The translations under genes were made by a program, and so were the position numbers. Shown here piece after piece: positions 7,643-16,114 of a stretch of DNA of 64,000 nt (position 1 is the first letter of the stretch; each line of letters opens with the position of its first letter). Origin of the DNA: Hoskinsella mucinilytica (GTDB lineage: Bacteria; Bacillota_I; Bacilli_A; Erysipelotrichales; Erysipelotrichaceae); assembly GCF_045223415.1 (NCBI RefSeq), contig NZ_JBEQZJ010000003.1, forward strand, positions 1-64,000. The letters are read 5' to 3'. The notes under the pieces were generated by a model. It was given only the letters and a program-made list of their open reading frames with translations, ran no database searches and was not told the DNA's origin.

Positions 7643-9534
7643 AAAATCGTAAATTCTCTCGCCGTTTGATTCTTGCTTTGATCATGATTTTCTTTTATTT
7701 CCCTATTTTATATATGCTTGTTTTCTCTTTTAATGGAAGTCGTTCCTTAACAAGCTTTGATGGGTTCTCTTTACAATGGTATACGAAGATGTTCCATGAT
7801 CGTAATATGATGGAGGCTATCTACTATACCTTGATCACTGCGGTAATAGCAACGTTAGTATCTACTGTTGTGGGTACCATTACGGCGATTGGTCTATCAA
7901 AATCTAAACGCATCGTACGTGAAGTTGTACAACAGATCAATGATTTACCGATCATGAATCCTGAAATTGTTACAGCAGTAGGCTTAATGCTGTTTTATGT
8001 ATCCTTAAGGATGGAAAAGGGATTTTTAACAATGCTATTTGCACATATTGCATTTTGTACACCCTATGTCATCTTAAGTGTTATGCCTAAGTTAAGAAGC
8101 TTAGATCCTAATTTGGCAGAGGCGGCAATGGATCTTGGCGCAAAACCAAGTCAGGCAATGTGGAAGGTCATTGTACCTCAAATCATGCCCGGGATCGTAT
8201 CGGGAGCTTTGATTGCATTTACGATGAGTTTTGATGATTTTACGATCAGTTACTTTGTGACAGGAAACGGTGTTAAAAATATTTCAACACTCGTATGGAC
8301 AATGTCCAAACGTATCAATCCTAGTATCAATTCATTATCTACCTTAATTGTCGTAATGATCACGATCACACTTTTGATTGTCAATCTTTTGCCGGTAGCT
8401 AAGGAAAAAGCAAAGGCTAAAAATAAGCCAATCAGCAATCGTACCATTGGAATTATCGGATTATGCTTTACGTTGGCCATCGGTGGTGTATTGTTTGGAT
8501 TAAAGGGTGGTATGCGAGCTTCTTCTTCTGAAGATGCAATTGCGAAGTATGGTAGTGATACGTTAAAGGTTTATAACTGGGGTGAATATATCGATCCTGA
8601 GGTCAATGAAGCCTTTGAACGAGAATATGGCGTCAAAGTGATTTATGATACGTTTGATTCTAATGAATTGATGTATACCAAACTACAGGGTGGAGAATCT
8701 TATGATGTCTTAGTACCTAGTGACTATATGATCGAACGATTGATCAAAGAAGATTATTTGCAACCATTAGATAAGGATCGCATCACCAATCTTCCTTTAT
8801 TGGCTGATGGGGTCAAGGGACTACAATATGATCCGGAAAATACGTATAGCGTACCTTATTTCTGGGGTACCGTTGGTATTGTTTACAATAAAAATAATAT
8901 CAATCTAGAAGATCTGAAAAAGGAAGGCTGGAATATCTTCCTTGATCAAAAGTATAAGGGACATATTTATATGTATGATTCTGAACGTGATTCCTTTATG
9001 ATGGCTTTAAAAGCATTAGGATATTCTATGAATACGGATGATGAAGAAGAACTGAAAGAAGCATATGATTGGTTAGTTCAGGTAGTATCCACGATGGAAC
9101 CTGAAATTGTAACAGATGAGGTAATCGATGCAATGATCAATGGCAATAAGGATATGGCTCTTGTATATAGCGGAGATGCTGCCTATATTCTATCTGAAAA
9201 TGAAGATATGGCATATTATATGCCAGAGGAAGGAACCAATTTATGGAGTGATGCAATGGTCATTCCAAAAAATGCCAAAAATCCTAAACTTGCGAATGAA
9301 TATATTAATTTTATTCTTGATTATGAGTCAAGCTTGAAAAACTCTTTGTTTGTAGGTTATGCTAGTAGCAATGGAGAGGTCTTGGATAGCTTAAGTGGAG
9401 AAGGTGGAGATTTTGAAGGAAATGAAGCTTATCTTCCACGTGTGGGATTTGCAAAAGATGAAATCTTTCAGTATAATGAAAAGCAGAAAAAACTAATGTC
9501 TAATTATTGGACAAAGGTGAAAATCGCAAAATAG
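7639..9534 (+). CDS. potC-potD: Fused polyamine permease PotC and substrate-binding protein PotD
   Basis: A 631-residue fusion. Residues 1-~262 form the PotC permease with its EAA loop (EAAMDLGAKPSQAMWKVIVP). An extra membrane helix (~270-292, IGIIGLCFTLAIGGVLFGL) leads into an extracellular PotD-type binding protein (~305-631; LKVYNWGEYIDPEVNEAFE, NLWSDAMVIPKNAKN). The binding protein is thus tethered to its channel instead of being a lipoprotein. PotC-PotD fusions occur in several Bacillota, so this is not a frameshift artefact; the linker is continuous. It is the last large gene of the operon, followed by a 27-codon gene. Confidence 0.92.
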   Translation: MKNRKFSRRLILALIMIFFYFPILYMLVFSFNGSRSLTSFDGFSLQWYTKMFHDRNMMEAIYYTLITAVIATLVSTVVGTITAIGLSKSKRIVREVVQQINDLPIMNPEIVTAVGLMLFYVSLRMEKGFLTMLFAHIAFCTPYVILSVMPKLRSLDPNLAEAAMDLGAKPSQAMWKVIVPQIMPGIVSGALIAFTMSFDDFTISYFVTGNGVKNISTLVWTMSKRINPSINSLSTLIVVMITITLLIVNLLPVAKEKAKAKNKPISNRTIGIIGLCFTLAIGGVLFGLKGGMRASSSEDAIAKYGSDTLKVYNWGEYIDPEVNEAFEREYGVKVIYDTFDSNELMYTKLQGGESYDVLVPSDYMIERLIKEDYLQPLDKDRITNLPLLADGVKGLQYDPENTYSVPYFWGTVGIVYNKNNINLEDLKKEGWNIFLDQKYKGHIYMYDSERDSFMMALKALGYSMNTDDEEELKEAYDWLVQVVSTMEPEIVTDEVIDAMINGNKDMALVYSGDAAYILSENEDMAYYMPEEGTNLWSDAMVIPKNAKNPKLANEYINFILDYESSLKNSLFVGYASSNGEVLDSLSGEGGDFEGNEAYLPRVGFAKDEIFQYNEKQKKLMSNYWTKVKIAK

Positions 9535-9546
9535 AAGGTGATTTGA

Positions 9547-9630
9547 ATGAAAAAGAAAACAAAACTGATCCTGTATCGTACTGTGATCGTCTGTGTTGTT
9601 GTTTTTATGGTTCTGCTAAGTATTTTATAA
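9547..9630 (+). CDS. 27-residue single-span membrane peptide after potCD
   Basis: MKKKTKLILYRTV starts a 27-codon frame with a basic N-terminus and one hydrophobic segment (to LLSIL). The ATG at 9547 has AAGGTG 6 nt upstream, 12 nt after the potCD stop codon, and a terminator follows directly. The position suggests a small accessory protein of the polyamine transporter; this is inference. It is below the size most gene finders report. Confidence 0.6.
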   Translation: MKKKTKLILYRTVIVCVVVFMVLLSIL

Positions 9631-9631
9631 G

Positions 9632-9680
9632 AAAAAGAGGTCGATGGTTGTTGAAATGATGCAACTTTGACCTCTTTTGT
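9632..9680 (+). terminator. Terminator of the polyamine operon
   Basis: AAAAGAGGTC (9633-9642) pairs perfectly with GACCTCTTTT (9669-9678), with an inner GTTG/CAAC stem. It follows the 27-codon gene directly. Confidence 0.85.
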
Positions 9681-9697
9681 ATCACTAAAATAGCATA

Positions 9698-9726
9698 TTG
9701 ACGATAAAATCGAAACGTGATAAAGT
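9698..9726 (+). promoter_or_regulatory. Promoter of the riboswitch-AICAR formyltransferase unit
   Basis: TTGACG (9698-9703) and TAAAGT (9721-9726) are spaced by 17 nt, with a TG dinucleotide two bases before the -10. Confidence 0.6.
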
Positions 9727-9730
9727 ATAA

Positions 9731-9830
9731 GCAGTTATACGACTGACGGAAGTGGAATTGACCACATGAAGTATAATGTAAAAAGCCGACCGTCTGGGCA
9801 TGAAGATGTTCAGAATTGTCGGCTTTTATT
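9731..9830 (+). ncRNA. ZTP (pfl) riboswitch with terminator expression platform
   Basis: P1 pairs TTATAC (9735-9740) with GTATAA (9771-9776); GTGG/CCAC form the inner stem. The hallmark ACTGACGG (9742-9749) pairs as a pseudoknot with CCGTC of the CCGTCTGGGCA box (9790-9800). A terminator pairs AAAAGCCGAC (9781-9790) with GTCGGCTTTT (9818-9827); its 5' arm shares base 9790 with the pseudoknot, so ZMP/ZTP binding should prevent termination. The next gene encodes AICAR formyltransferase, which consumes ZMP, matching the known regulon. Confidence 0.9.
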
Positions 9831-9848
9831 GTGGAAAAGGAGATCAAA

Positions 9849-11021
9849 ATGAAAGAATTAGAATTAAAATACGGCTGTAATCCTAATCAAAAACCTGCTC
9901 GTATCTTTATGAAAGAAGGAGAACTTCCTATCAAAGTGTTAAATGGTGTACCGGGTTATATCAATCTTTTAGATGCTTTTAACAGTTGGCAGTTAGTAAA
10001 AGAATTAAAAGAAGCTACACATTTACCAAGTGCAGCAAGTTTTAAACACGTTTCCCCTGCGGGAGCAGCAGTTTATGTTCCTTTAAATGATGTAATGGAA
10101 CAAATTTATTTTACGGATGGATTAGCTTTATCACCGATTGCTACTGCATATGTGAGAGCACGTGGTAGTGATCGTATGTCAAGCTATGGTGATTTTGTTG
10201 CTTTAAGTGACATATGTGATGAGTCTTGTGCAAGATATATTGCTAAGGAAGTAAGTGATGGTGTGATTGCACCAGGGTTTACACCTGAAGCATTAGAAAT
10301 ATTAAAGAAAAAGAAAAAAGGTAAGTATGTAGTGATTCAGATGGATGAAAGTTATGTACCTCAATCTTTGGAAACAAAGGATGTCTATGGCATTCGTTTT
10401 GAACAAGGTAGAAATGAACAAAAGATTACAGAAGCATTATTTCAGGATATGCCTACCAAAAATCAAGAATTAAGTGAGGATGCAAAACGAGATTTAATTG
10501 TTGCATTGATAACGCTGAAATATACACAATCTAACTCTGTTTGTTATGTAAAAGATGGGCAGGCAATTGGTATTGGCGCAGGACAACAATCACGAGTACA
10601 TTGTACTAGACTTGCTGGTAATAAGGCAGAAAACTGGTATCTTCGCCAAAATGAGAAAGTATTAACATTGCCATTTAAAGAAGGAATTCGTCGTGCTGAT
10701 CGTGATAATGCCATAGATGTATATATTTCCGATGATTATGAAGATGTTTTGGCAGAGGGTATATGGCAAGAAACCTTTACCAGCAAACCAGAACCATTTA
10801 CCAAAGAGGAAAAGAAGGCCTGGTTGTCAACAATGAACAACGTTGCTTTAGGTAGCGATGCTTTCTTCCCATTTGGTGATAATATAGAACGTGCACATAA
10901 AAGCGGTGTTGCATTTATTGCACAGGCCGGTGGCAGTATACGTGATGATCATGTCATTGCGACTTGTGATAAATACGATATTGCAATGGCATTTACACAT
11001 GTAAGATTATTCCATCATTAA
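9849..11021 (+). CDS. Stand-alone phosphoribosylaminoimidazolecarboxamide (AICAR) formyltransferase
   Basis: A 390-residue enzyme that formylates AICAR (ZMP) in the penultimate step of IMP synthesis. It starts with the AICAR-transformylase signature (LKYGCNPNQKPA), has the active-site FKHVSPAGAA (~58-67) and ends with AQAGGSIRDDHVI. The MGS-like IMP cyclohydrolase domain of bifunctional PurH is absent, so ring closure must be done elsewhere. The ATG at 9849 follows AAGGAG. It is controlled by the ZTP riboswitch directly upstream and ends at a terminator, so it is a single-gene unit. Confidence 0.88.
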   Translation: MKELELKYGCNPNQKPARIFMKEGELPIKVLNGVPGYINLLDAFNSWQLVKELKEATHLPSAASFKHVSPAGAAVYVPLNDVMEQIYFTDGLALSPIATAYVRARGSDRMSSYGDFVALSDICDESCARYIAKEVSDGVIAPGFTPEALEILKKKKKGKYVVIQMDESYVPQSLETKDVYGIRFEQGRNEQKITEALFQDMPTKNQELSEDAKRDLIVALITLKYTQSNSVCYVKDGQAIGIGAGQQSRVHCTRLAGNKAENWYLRQNEKVLTLPFKEGIRRADRDNAIDVYISDDYEDVLAEGIWQETFTSKPEPFTKEEKKAWLSTMNNVALGSDAFFPFGDNIERAHKSGVAFIAQAGGSIRDDHVIATCDKYDIAMAFTHVRLFHH

Positions 11022-11029
11022 TAATTCAG

Positions 11030-11058
11030 GTACTTCTAGCGATAGGGGTACTTTTTTT
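11030..11058 (+). terminator. Terminator after AICAR formyltransferase
   Basis: GTACTTCTA and TAGGGGTAC form a 9-bp stem (two G-U pairs) closed by a GCGA tetraloop and followed by seven T. Confidence 0.85.
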
Positions 11059-11191
11059 GAATCGCATGAAGTTATCAGTATCAGTGCAAGGGATAAAATT
11101 GACTTTATAAGAGGCTTGTATCATTTATTATATAATGAAAACGCATACGGCAAGGTAAAGGGTTTTTATATTTATTCTTCTCGTCAGTTGC

Positions 11192-11395
11192 TTGACAAGT
11201 CTTTTGGTATTTTTATTGCCTATGCTTTTTTACTATAATGGTGCAAAGTTTTTATTGAATATTACATGCTTTGATCTCATACAAGGGAACTTATTCTTAT
11301 ACCAAAACTTTCATATAGAAAAAATAATAGGATTATGTTTGTTGTTATCGATTATGTTATATAGAATCGTATATGATAAACAGAGGTTATTATGA
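11192..11395 (+). CDS. Possible small membrane protein, start uncertain
   Basis: An open frame encodes up to ~78 residues with two hydrophobic stretches (LTSLLVFLLPMLFYY and GLCLLLSIMLYRI). TTG 11192 is the first usual start codon but has no ribosome site. The frame continues upstream to a TAA at 11156; seven codons before that stop an in-frame ATG (11135) begins MKTHTAR. Either a rare start follows AAGGTAAAGGG (11152-11162) or the gene has a nonsense mutation. No family recognised. Confidence 0.3.
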   Translation: MTSLLVFLLPMLFYYNGAKFLLNITCFDLIQGNLFLYQNFHIEKIIGLCLLLSIMLYRIVYDKQRLL

Positions 11396-11404
11396 CGAAG
11401 AAGA

Positions 11405-11448
11405 TGAAAAACTGCACACCATATATAGAGGTATGATGTGCGGTTTAA
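11405..11448 (-). terminator. Terminator of the minus-strand hypothetical gene
   Basis: On the minus strand AAACCGCACA pairs with TGTGCAGTTT (one mismatch), followed by TTTTTC. It overlaps the 3' end of the gene. Confidence 0.65.
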
Positions 11449-11888
11449 TGTATTGTTTCATCAATGGTATCGAATTCAGGCATACCCTCAATGATTGGGG
11501 CAGCTACAAATGTTTGTTTTGATGCTTCCTTACCTATCATGAGTGTTAAAATCATCGGTATGACTTCACAGCCTTGTGTTTTATAAACTTCAATATCGTT
11601 TTCATTCTTTTTTATGATGGCATATAGAAATTTACAATGACCTGTTATCTTTTTATTTACTTCTAACTGTAAATGATAGGTGTTATTTTCAACTACATGT
11701 TGATCAGCTTTTTTCTGTTCTGCTAATGAAAATACATAGCTGTCAAATAAGCTGGCATTGACATCAGGCGCAAATCCGATGACGATATCCTCACAACCCT
11801 CCTCATATTCAAAAGATAGTTCAATGTTTTCTCCAATGGTATAGGTGTCTTTACTGAATGTTACATTTTTTAATACGTTTTCCATCAT
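11445..11888 (-). CDS. Hypothetical beta-rich protein
   Basis: 147 residues, acidic, no signal peptide or membrane segment. Alternating hydrophobic residues (TFSKDTYTIGENIELSFEY) suggest a beta-sandwich fold, but no family is recognised. The ATG at 11888 has AAGGGG 6 nt upstream; a second ATG (11885) is equally possible. It is convergent with the preceding genes and has its own terminator. Confidence 0.6.
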   Translation of the reverse strand: MMENVLKNVTFSKDTYTIGENIELSFEYEEGCEDIVIGFAPDVNASLFDSYVFSLAEQKKADQHVVENNTYHLQLEVNKKITGHCKFLYAIIKKNENDIEVYKTQGCEVIPMILTLMIGKEASKQTFVAAPIIEGMPEFDTIDETIH

Positions 11889-12045
11889 GAATAACCCCTT
11901 TCTAAAATATTTTTACTGCTTTCATTATACCACTTATCAAAAGAAACGAAAATCTAAAAAGAAAATATGAGGAAAGTTTAAAAAGAATCATTGAATATAA
12001 GAAATTACTAATGGGAAAAATAATAATGAAAAGGAGGGTAAGAAC

Positions 12046-12087
12046 ATGCTTTTGATTCCTTACTTTTCTTATTTTGTGGTAAAATAG
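12046..12087 (+). CDS. Possible 13-residue leader peptide before the dipeptidase
   Basis: MLLIPYFSYFVVK is encoded after a perfect AGGAGGG ribosome site (12032-12038, spacing 7) and ends 20 nt before the dipeptidase gene. The strong ribosome site with no longer gene is the only support; it may be a chance frame. Confidence 0.25.
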   Translation: MLLIPYFSYFVVK

Positions 12088-12107
12088 AAGATATCGGAGG
12101 TATGTTT

Positions 12108-13538
12108 ATGAAAACAATATTAGATCATACATTGTTGCATCAAAAGTATTTTGAAGAAATGACACAAATTCCTCATGGTTCTGAGAATGAGAAAGCTTAT
12201 AGTGACTATCTTGTTTCTTTTGCTAAGGAGCATGGGTATACTTATGTACAGGATGATATGTATAATGTCATTATATATAAGGAAGCAAGCAACGGATATG
12301 AGGATCATGAACCTTTGATCATGCAGGCACATATGGATATGGTTTGTGAGAAAAACAAAGACAGCGAGCATGATTTTAAAAAGGATCCATTAAAGCTACA
12401 TATAGAAGAGGGATGGTTGATGGCAGATCATACAACGCTTGGCGCAGATGATGGCTGTGGTGTTGCTTATATGTTAGCAGTTTTGGCAGATGATACCTTA
12501 CAGCATCCAGCCTTAGAATGTATATTCACCGTACAAGAAGAAGTTGGCTTATGTGGTGCTTTACATTTGAAAAAGGATCAGTTTCGTGCAAAACGAATGA
12601 TCAATCTAGATGATGAAAGCGGATATGCTACTTGTACGACGAGTGCAGGTGGTATGAATGTCCTGTTACATCGTGATGTACTTCGTATTTATGAAGAGAA
12701 TGCAGGTTATATCTTACGTGTAAAAGGGTTAAAGGGTGGACATTCCGGTGCAGAAATCGATAAAGAACGTGGCAATGCTAATAAACTTTTGGTTCGTGTG
12801 TTATATGGTATGATAGAAAAATATGGAGTACAGTTAGCTGATTTACAAGGTGGACTCATGGACAATGCAATACCAAGAGAGGCAAGTGCAACCTTTTATA
12901 GCTCAGCTGATTTGAACCAGTTACAAGACTATGTGGCTGAGTATCAAGCAATTTTGAAAAAAGAACTGGAATTTAGCGATGTTATTGAATTAGAAATAGA
13001 AGAAACACTACTTACATCTTATTTATCAATAGAAGAGAGTGAAGAAATCATTAAATTGCTTGTATTGTTGCCAAATGGATTACGTCATCGTAGTATGAGT
13101 ATCGAAGGATTAAGTACAGCTAGTAGTAATGTAGGTGTCATTTGTATGGAAGAACATCAACTACATATCAATTGTTCTTTACGAGGTGCCTTGGAGTCTT
13201 ATATTGATGAATTTGCGATGGAAATTGATTTATTGGCTGAATTATTTGGATGTGAAACAAGTCATGAAGCAAGATATCCAGCTTGGAGTTATGATGCTCA
13301 AAGTAAGATGAGAGAAACTATGAAAGCAGTATGTCAAAAAATAACGGGAAAAGAGTTGGGTATCATGGCAACACATGGTGGCTTGGAATGTGGCGTATTC
13401 AAAGCAATGGATCCTGATATGGATATTGTGACCCTTGGTCCGAACATGAAAAATATCCATACACCTCAAGAAGGTTTATTGCTTTCTAGCTTTGATGAAA
13501 TCTTTGAATTTCTGAAAGCGTTTTTGGCAGCGTTATAA
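12108..13538 (+). CDS. pepD: Aminoacyl-histidine dipeptidase PepD, M20 family
   Basis: A 476-residue cytosolic metallodipeptidase (beta-Ala-His/Xaa-His dipeptidase). M20 metal-site motifs are visible: QAHMDMVCEK (His and Asp ligands), LGADDGCGVA, and VQEEVGLCGA containing the general-base Glu. GLKGGHSGAEID marks the lid/dimer domain, and ATHGGLECG and GPNMKNIHTPQE the C-terminal ligands. ATG 12108 is preferred to ATG 12102 because GGAGG ends 7 nt upstream. It is monocistronic. Confidence 0.9.
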   Translation: MKTILDHTLLHQKYFEEMTQIPHGSENEKAYSDYLVSFAKEHGYTYVQDDMYNVIIYKEASNGYEDHEPLIMQAHMDMVCEKNKDSEHDFKKDPLKLHIEEGWLMADHTTLGADDGCGVAYMLAVLADDTLQHPALECIFTVQEEVGLCGALHLKKDQFRAKRMINLDDESGYATCTTSAGGMNVLLHRDVLRIYEENAGYILRVKGLKGGHSGAEIDKERGNANKLLVRVLYGMIEKYGVQLADLQGGLMDNAIPREASATFYSSADLNQLQDYVAEYQAILKKELEFSDVIELEIEETLLTSYLSIEESEEIIKLLVLLPNGLRHRSMSIEGLSTASSNVGVICMEEHQLHINCSLRGALESYIDEFAMEIDLLAELFGCETSHEARYPAWSYDAQSKMRETMKAVCQKITGKELGIMATHGGLECGVFKAMDPDMDIVTLGPNMKNIHTPQEGLLLSSFDEIFEFLKAFLAAL

Positions 13539-13577
13539 ATCTTAAGATTTTCCTAACATTTTATATTTTTTTAAAAC

Positions 13578-13610
13578 AACCCCCGCAATTGTCGGGGGTT
13601 ATGCTATAAT
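13578..13610 (+). promoter_or_regulatory. Extended -10 promoter of the wall-precursor operon, overlapped by a GC-rich palindrome
   Basis: AACCCCCG-CAATTGT-CGGGGGTT (13578-13600) is an 8-bp-arm inverted repeat in otherwise AT-rich DNA. It is followed immediately by TGC-TATAAT (13603-13610), an extended -10, so it occupies the -35 position. There is no T-run on the plus side, so it is not a standard terminator for pepD; on the minus strand TTGTTTT follows it. It may be an operator. Confidence 0.5.
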
Positions 13611-13643
13611 ATACAAGTTAGAAAATGAAAGGGCGTATGTTTC

Positions 13644-15023
13644 ATGATGATACGATCTATTGATGCAATTATTCGTATGCTAGATGCGGATTACATAGAA
13701 AATGCAGATATCGAAGAAAAGATTACCGGTGTCTGTATTGATTCAAGAAAAGTGGTAGAGGGAAATTTATATATTCCCATTCATGGTGTGAACAACAATG
13801 GCCATGATTATGTGAAACAAGCAATTGAAAATGGTGCAAAAGCAGTTTTATGGGAGCGCAAAGAGCCCAATCCCCCTAAGGAAGTCGTTGTGATCTTAGT
13901 AGAAGATACTACGATTGCATTACAACAGCTTGCTAAGCAATATCGAAATCAATTAAACATGAAGGTAATCGGTATTACCGGAAGTAACGGTAAGACAAGC
14001 ACAAAGGATATTTTAGCCGGTATTTTATCAAAGCGTTTTGTTACGCAAAAAACGATGGGTAATTTTAATAACGAAATCGGGGTACCTTTGACGCTATTAT
14101 CCTTTAGTGAAACCATAGAAGTAGCTGTTGTAGAGATGGGAATGGAAAATTTAGGAGAGTTATCTTTTTTGACAAAGATGGTTCAACCTGATATTGCTAT
14201 TGTAACCAATGTTGGTTGTGCTCATTTAGAAAATTTAGGTTCTATGGAAAATATCGCAAAAGCCAAAGTAGAAATTACGGAAGGCTTAAAAGAACATGGA
14301 TTATTTATTTATCAAGGTGATCAGAAGTTATTAGAAGATGCTGTTAAGGATAAGTTGATTCCAGGCTCAATCAGAATAAAAACGTTTGGTTGGAATGAAC
14401 AGGCTGATGCCAGTGTGACGCATATTCGACAAGATGAAACAGGAATCAGCTTTATGTTGAATCATCATGATTTCGTTTATCATCTTGATATGATCGGTAA
14501 GCATAATGCTTGCAATGCGGCAGCTGCAATTTTGGTAGCGAAAGCACTTGGTATGAGTGATGAAGAAATCCAAGACGGTATGCGATTGATAGAAAAAACC
14601 GGTCTTCGTAATGAACTTGTAAAGGCGAAACAGGCATTGATCTTAAATGATTCTTATAAATCAAATCCTAATAGCGCACTGGCGGCAATGGATACCATGG
14701 AAGAATTTGATCATTCTTATAAGATAGCAGTGCTTGGGGATATGTTAGAACTGGGTGATACAAGTGATATGATTCATTATCGTCTAGGTAAGGATTTAGC
14801 TAAGTATCATGTAGATGAGGTATTGACCATTGGCGATATGGCTCGATATATTGCGCAAGGAGCAAGAGATCATACAACTGCAAATGTTCAGCATTTTACA
14901 TCAAAGGAAGATCTGAGTTCTTATTTGAAACCATATCTTGATCAAACATGTATGATCTTGATTAAGGGGTCTAGAGGAATGAAGCTTGATGAAGTAGTAG
15001 ATGAATTGGTACACGATAAATAA
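13644..15023 (+). CDS. murF: UDP-MurNAc-tripeptide:D-Ala-D-Ala (or D-Ala-D-Ser) ligase MurF
   Basis: A 459-residue cytosolic ATP-dependent ligase adding the terminal dipeptide to the peptidoglycan precursor. Mur ligase features: IDSRKVVEGNLYIPIHG in the N-terminal domain, P-loop GITGSNGKTSTKD (~111-123), VVEMGMENLGEL, and the C-terminal LNDSYKSNPNSALAAMD and VLGDMLELGD. ATG 13644 and 13647 are both possible starts. It heads a tight murF-ddl-racemase operon (14- and 12-nt gaps), so it probably handles the dipeptide made by the next enzyme. Confidence 0.95.
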   Translation: MMIRSIDAIIRMLDADYIENADIEEKITGVCIDSRKVVEGNLYIPIHGVNNNGHDYVKQAIENGAKAVLWERKEPNPPKEVVVILVEDTTIALQQLAKQYRNQLNMKVIGITGSNGKTSTKDILAGILSKRFVTQKTMGNFNNEIGVPLTLLSFSETIEVAVVEMGMENLGELSFLTKMVQPDIAIVTNVGCAHLENLGSMENIAKAKVEITEGLKEHGLFIYQGDQKLLEDAVKDKLIPGSIRIKTFGWNEQADASVTHIRQDETGISFMLNHHDFVYHLDMIGKHNACNAAAAILVAKALGMSDEEIQDGMRLIEKTGLRNELVKAKQALILNDSYKSNPNSALAAMDTMEEFDHSYKIAVLGDMLELGDTSDMIHYRLGKDLAKYHVDEVLTIGDMARYIAQGARDHTTANVQHFTSKEDLSSYLKPYLDQTCMILIKGSRGMKLDEVVDELVHDK

Positions 15024-15037
15024 GAGGTAGAAAAGAT

Positions 15038-16102
15038 ATGAATAAAATAAAATTAGCAGTCATTTTTGGAGGAAAATCAAGTGAATATCCGGTATCCTTA
15101 CATTCAGCCGGTAGTTTATTACATCAGATCGATACGTTACGTTATGATTTGATTTATATCGGAATCAGTAAGGATGGAGATTGGTATTTATATGATGGGG
15201 ATATCGAAAGCATTGAACATGATACATGGTTGAATGATGAGCATTGTAAACGATGTGTATTGTCTTGTTCCACAAGCGATAAGGGAGTTCTTGTATTTGA
15301 AGAACAAGGTTATCAACTTCTTCCGATAGATTGTATCTTCCCTGTTCTTCATGGTAAAAATGGAGAAGATGGAACCATTCAAGGTTTATTCGAATTAAGT
15401 GGTATACCTTACGTTGGATGTGGTCATATGAGCTCTTCTGTTTGTATGGATAAGGAAATGACGCATATCATTTTAGAACATGCAGGTGTGCCATGTGCAC
15501 CGTTTATGTGTGTATATGAAGAGGATGATCTAGATTATTCGGCAATCTTTGAAGAGGCAAAACAGAAATTGGGCTTACCGATTTTTATCAAACCTGCGAA
15601 TGCCGGTAGTAGCTTTGGCATTCATAAAATAGATAGCTTTGATACTTTCGAAGAAGGAATGAAGGATGCTTTTTATCATGATGGTAAAGGGAAAGTTATT
15701 TTAGAGACGACCATTGATGGCTTTGAAATCGGATGTGCTGTTATGGGAAATCAAAAACTTTTTGCCGGAAGTGTAGATGAAATACAGACAAGTGCACCTT
15801 TCTTTGATTATGAAGGAAAATATCAAATGGTAGATAGTCAGATTTATTGTCCTGCTAGAATTGATGAGGCGTTATTTGAACAGGCAAGAGCTTTAGCGAA
15901 AAAAGCATATCGTGCTTTGAACTGTAAGGGTATGACTCGTGTTGACATGTTTGTGACAAGCAAACATACAATAGTATTGAATGAAGTAAATACGATTCCG
16001 GGCTTTACTGCAACATCACGCTATCCTAGCATGATGAAGGAAGCGGGAATTAGCTTTCCTGATTTGATCGATCAGCTTGTGGACTTAGCATTAGAAAAAT
16101 AG
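15038..16102 (+). CDS. VanG-like D-alanine:D-alanine/D-serine ligase
   Basis: A 354-residue ATP-grasp ligase (FGGKSSEYPVSLHSA; FPVLHGKNGEDGTIQGLFEL; IKPANAGSSFGI; LNEVNTIPGF). The closest relative I recognise is VanG, not standard Ddl. The three residues reported to bind D-Ser in VanG (Asp243, Phe252, Arg324) have counterparts at Asp247, Phe256 and Arg328, a constant offset of 4. Arg328 (SRYPSMM) stands where D-Ala-D-Ala ligases usually have Leu (SLVP). This predicts D-Ala-D-Ser synthesis, at least in part. Placement between murF and a VanT-like racemase supports this. Specificity is inference; the ligase family is certain. Confidence 0.9.
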   Translation: MNKIKLAVIFGGKSSEYPVSLHSAGSLLHQIDTLRYDLIYIGISKDGDWYLYDGDIESIEHDTWLNDEHCKRCVLSCSTSDKGVLVFEEQGYQLLPIDCIFPVLHGKNGEDGTIQGLFELSGIPYVGCGHMSSSVCMDKEMTHIILEHAGVPCAPFMCVYEEDDLDYSAIFEEAKQKLGLPIFIKPANAGSSFGIHKIDSFDTFEEGMKDAFYHDGKGKVILETTIDGFEIGCAVMGNQKLFAGSVDEIQTSAPFFDYEGKYQMVDSQIYCPARIDEALFEQARALAKKAYRALNCKGMTRVDMFVTSKHTIVLNEVNTIPGFTATSRYPSMMKEAGISFPDLIDQLVDLALEK

Positions 16103-16114
16103 CGAGGTGGTTTT

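Noticed and set aside
7639..9534. Assembly error fusing potC and potD
   Set aside because: The linker reads through with a good membrane helix, and such fusions are known in other Bacillota.
15038..16102. Ordinary ddl annotation
   Set aside because: The D-Ser contact residues and overall similarity fit VanG better, so a plain D-Ala-D-Ala assignment was not adopted; it remains the alternative.
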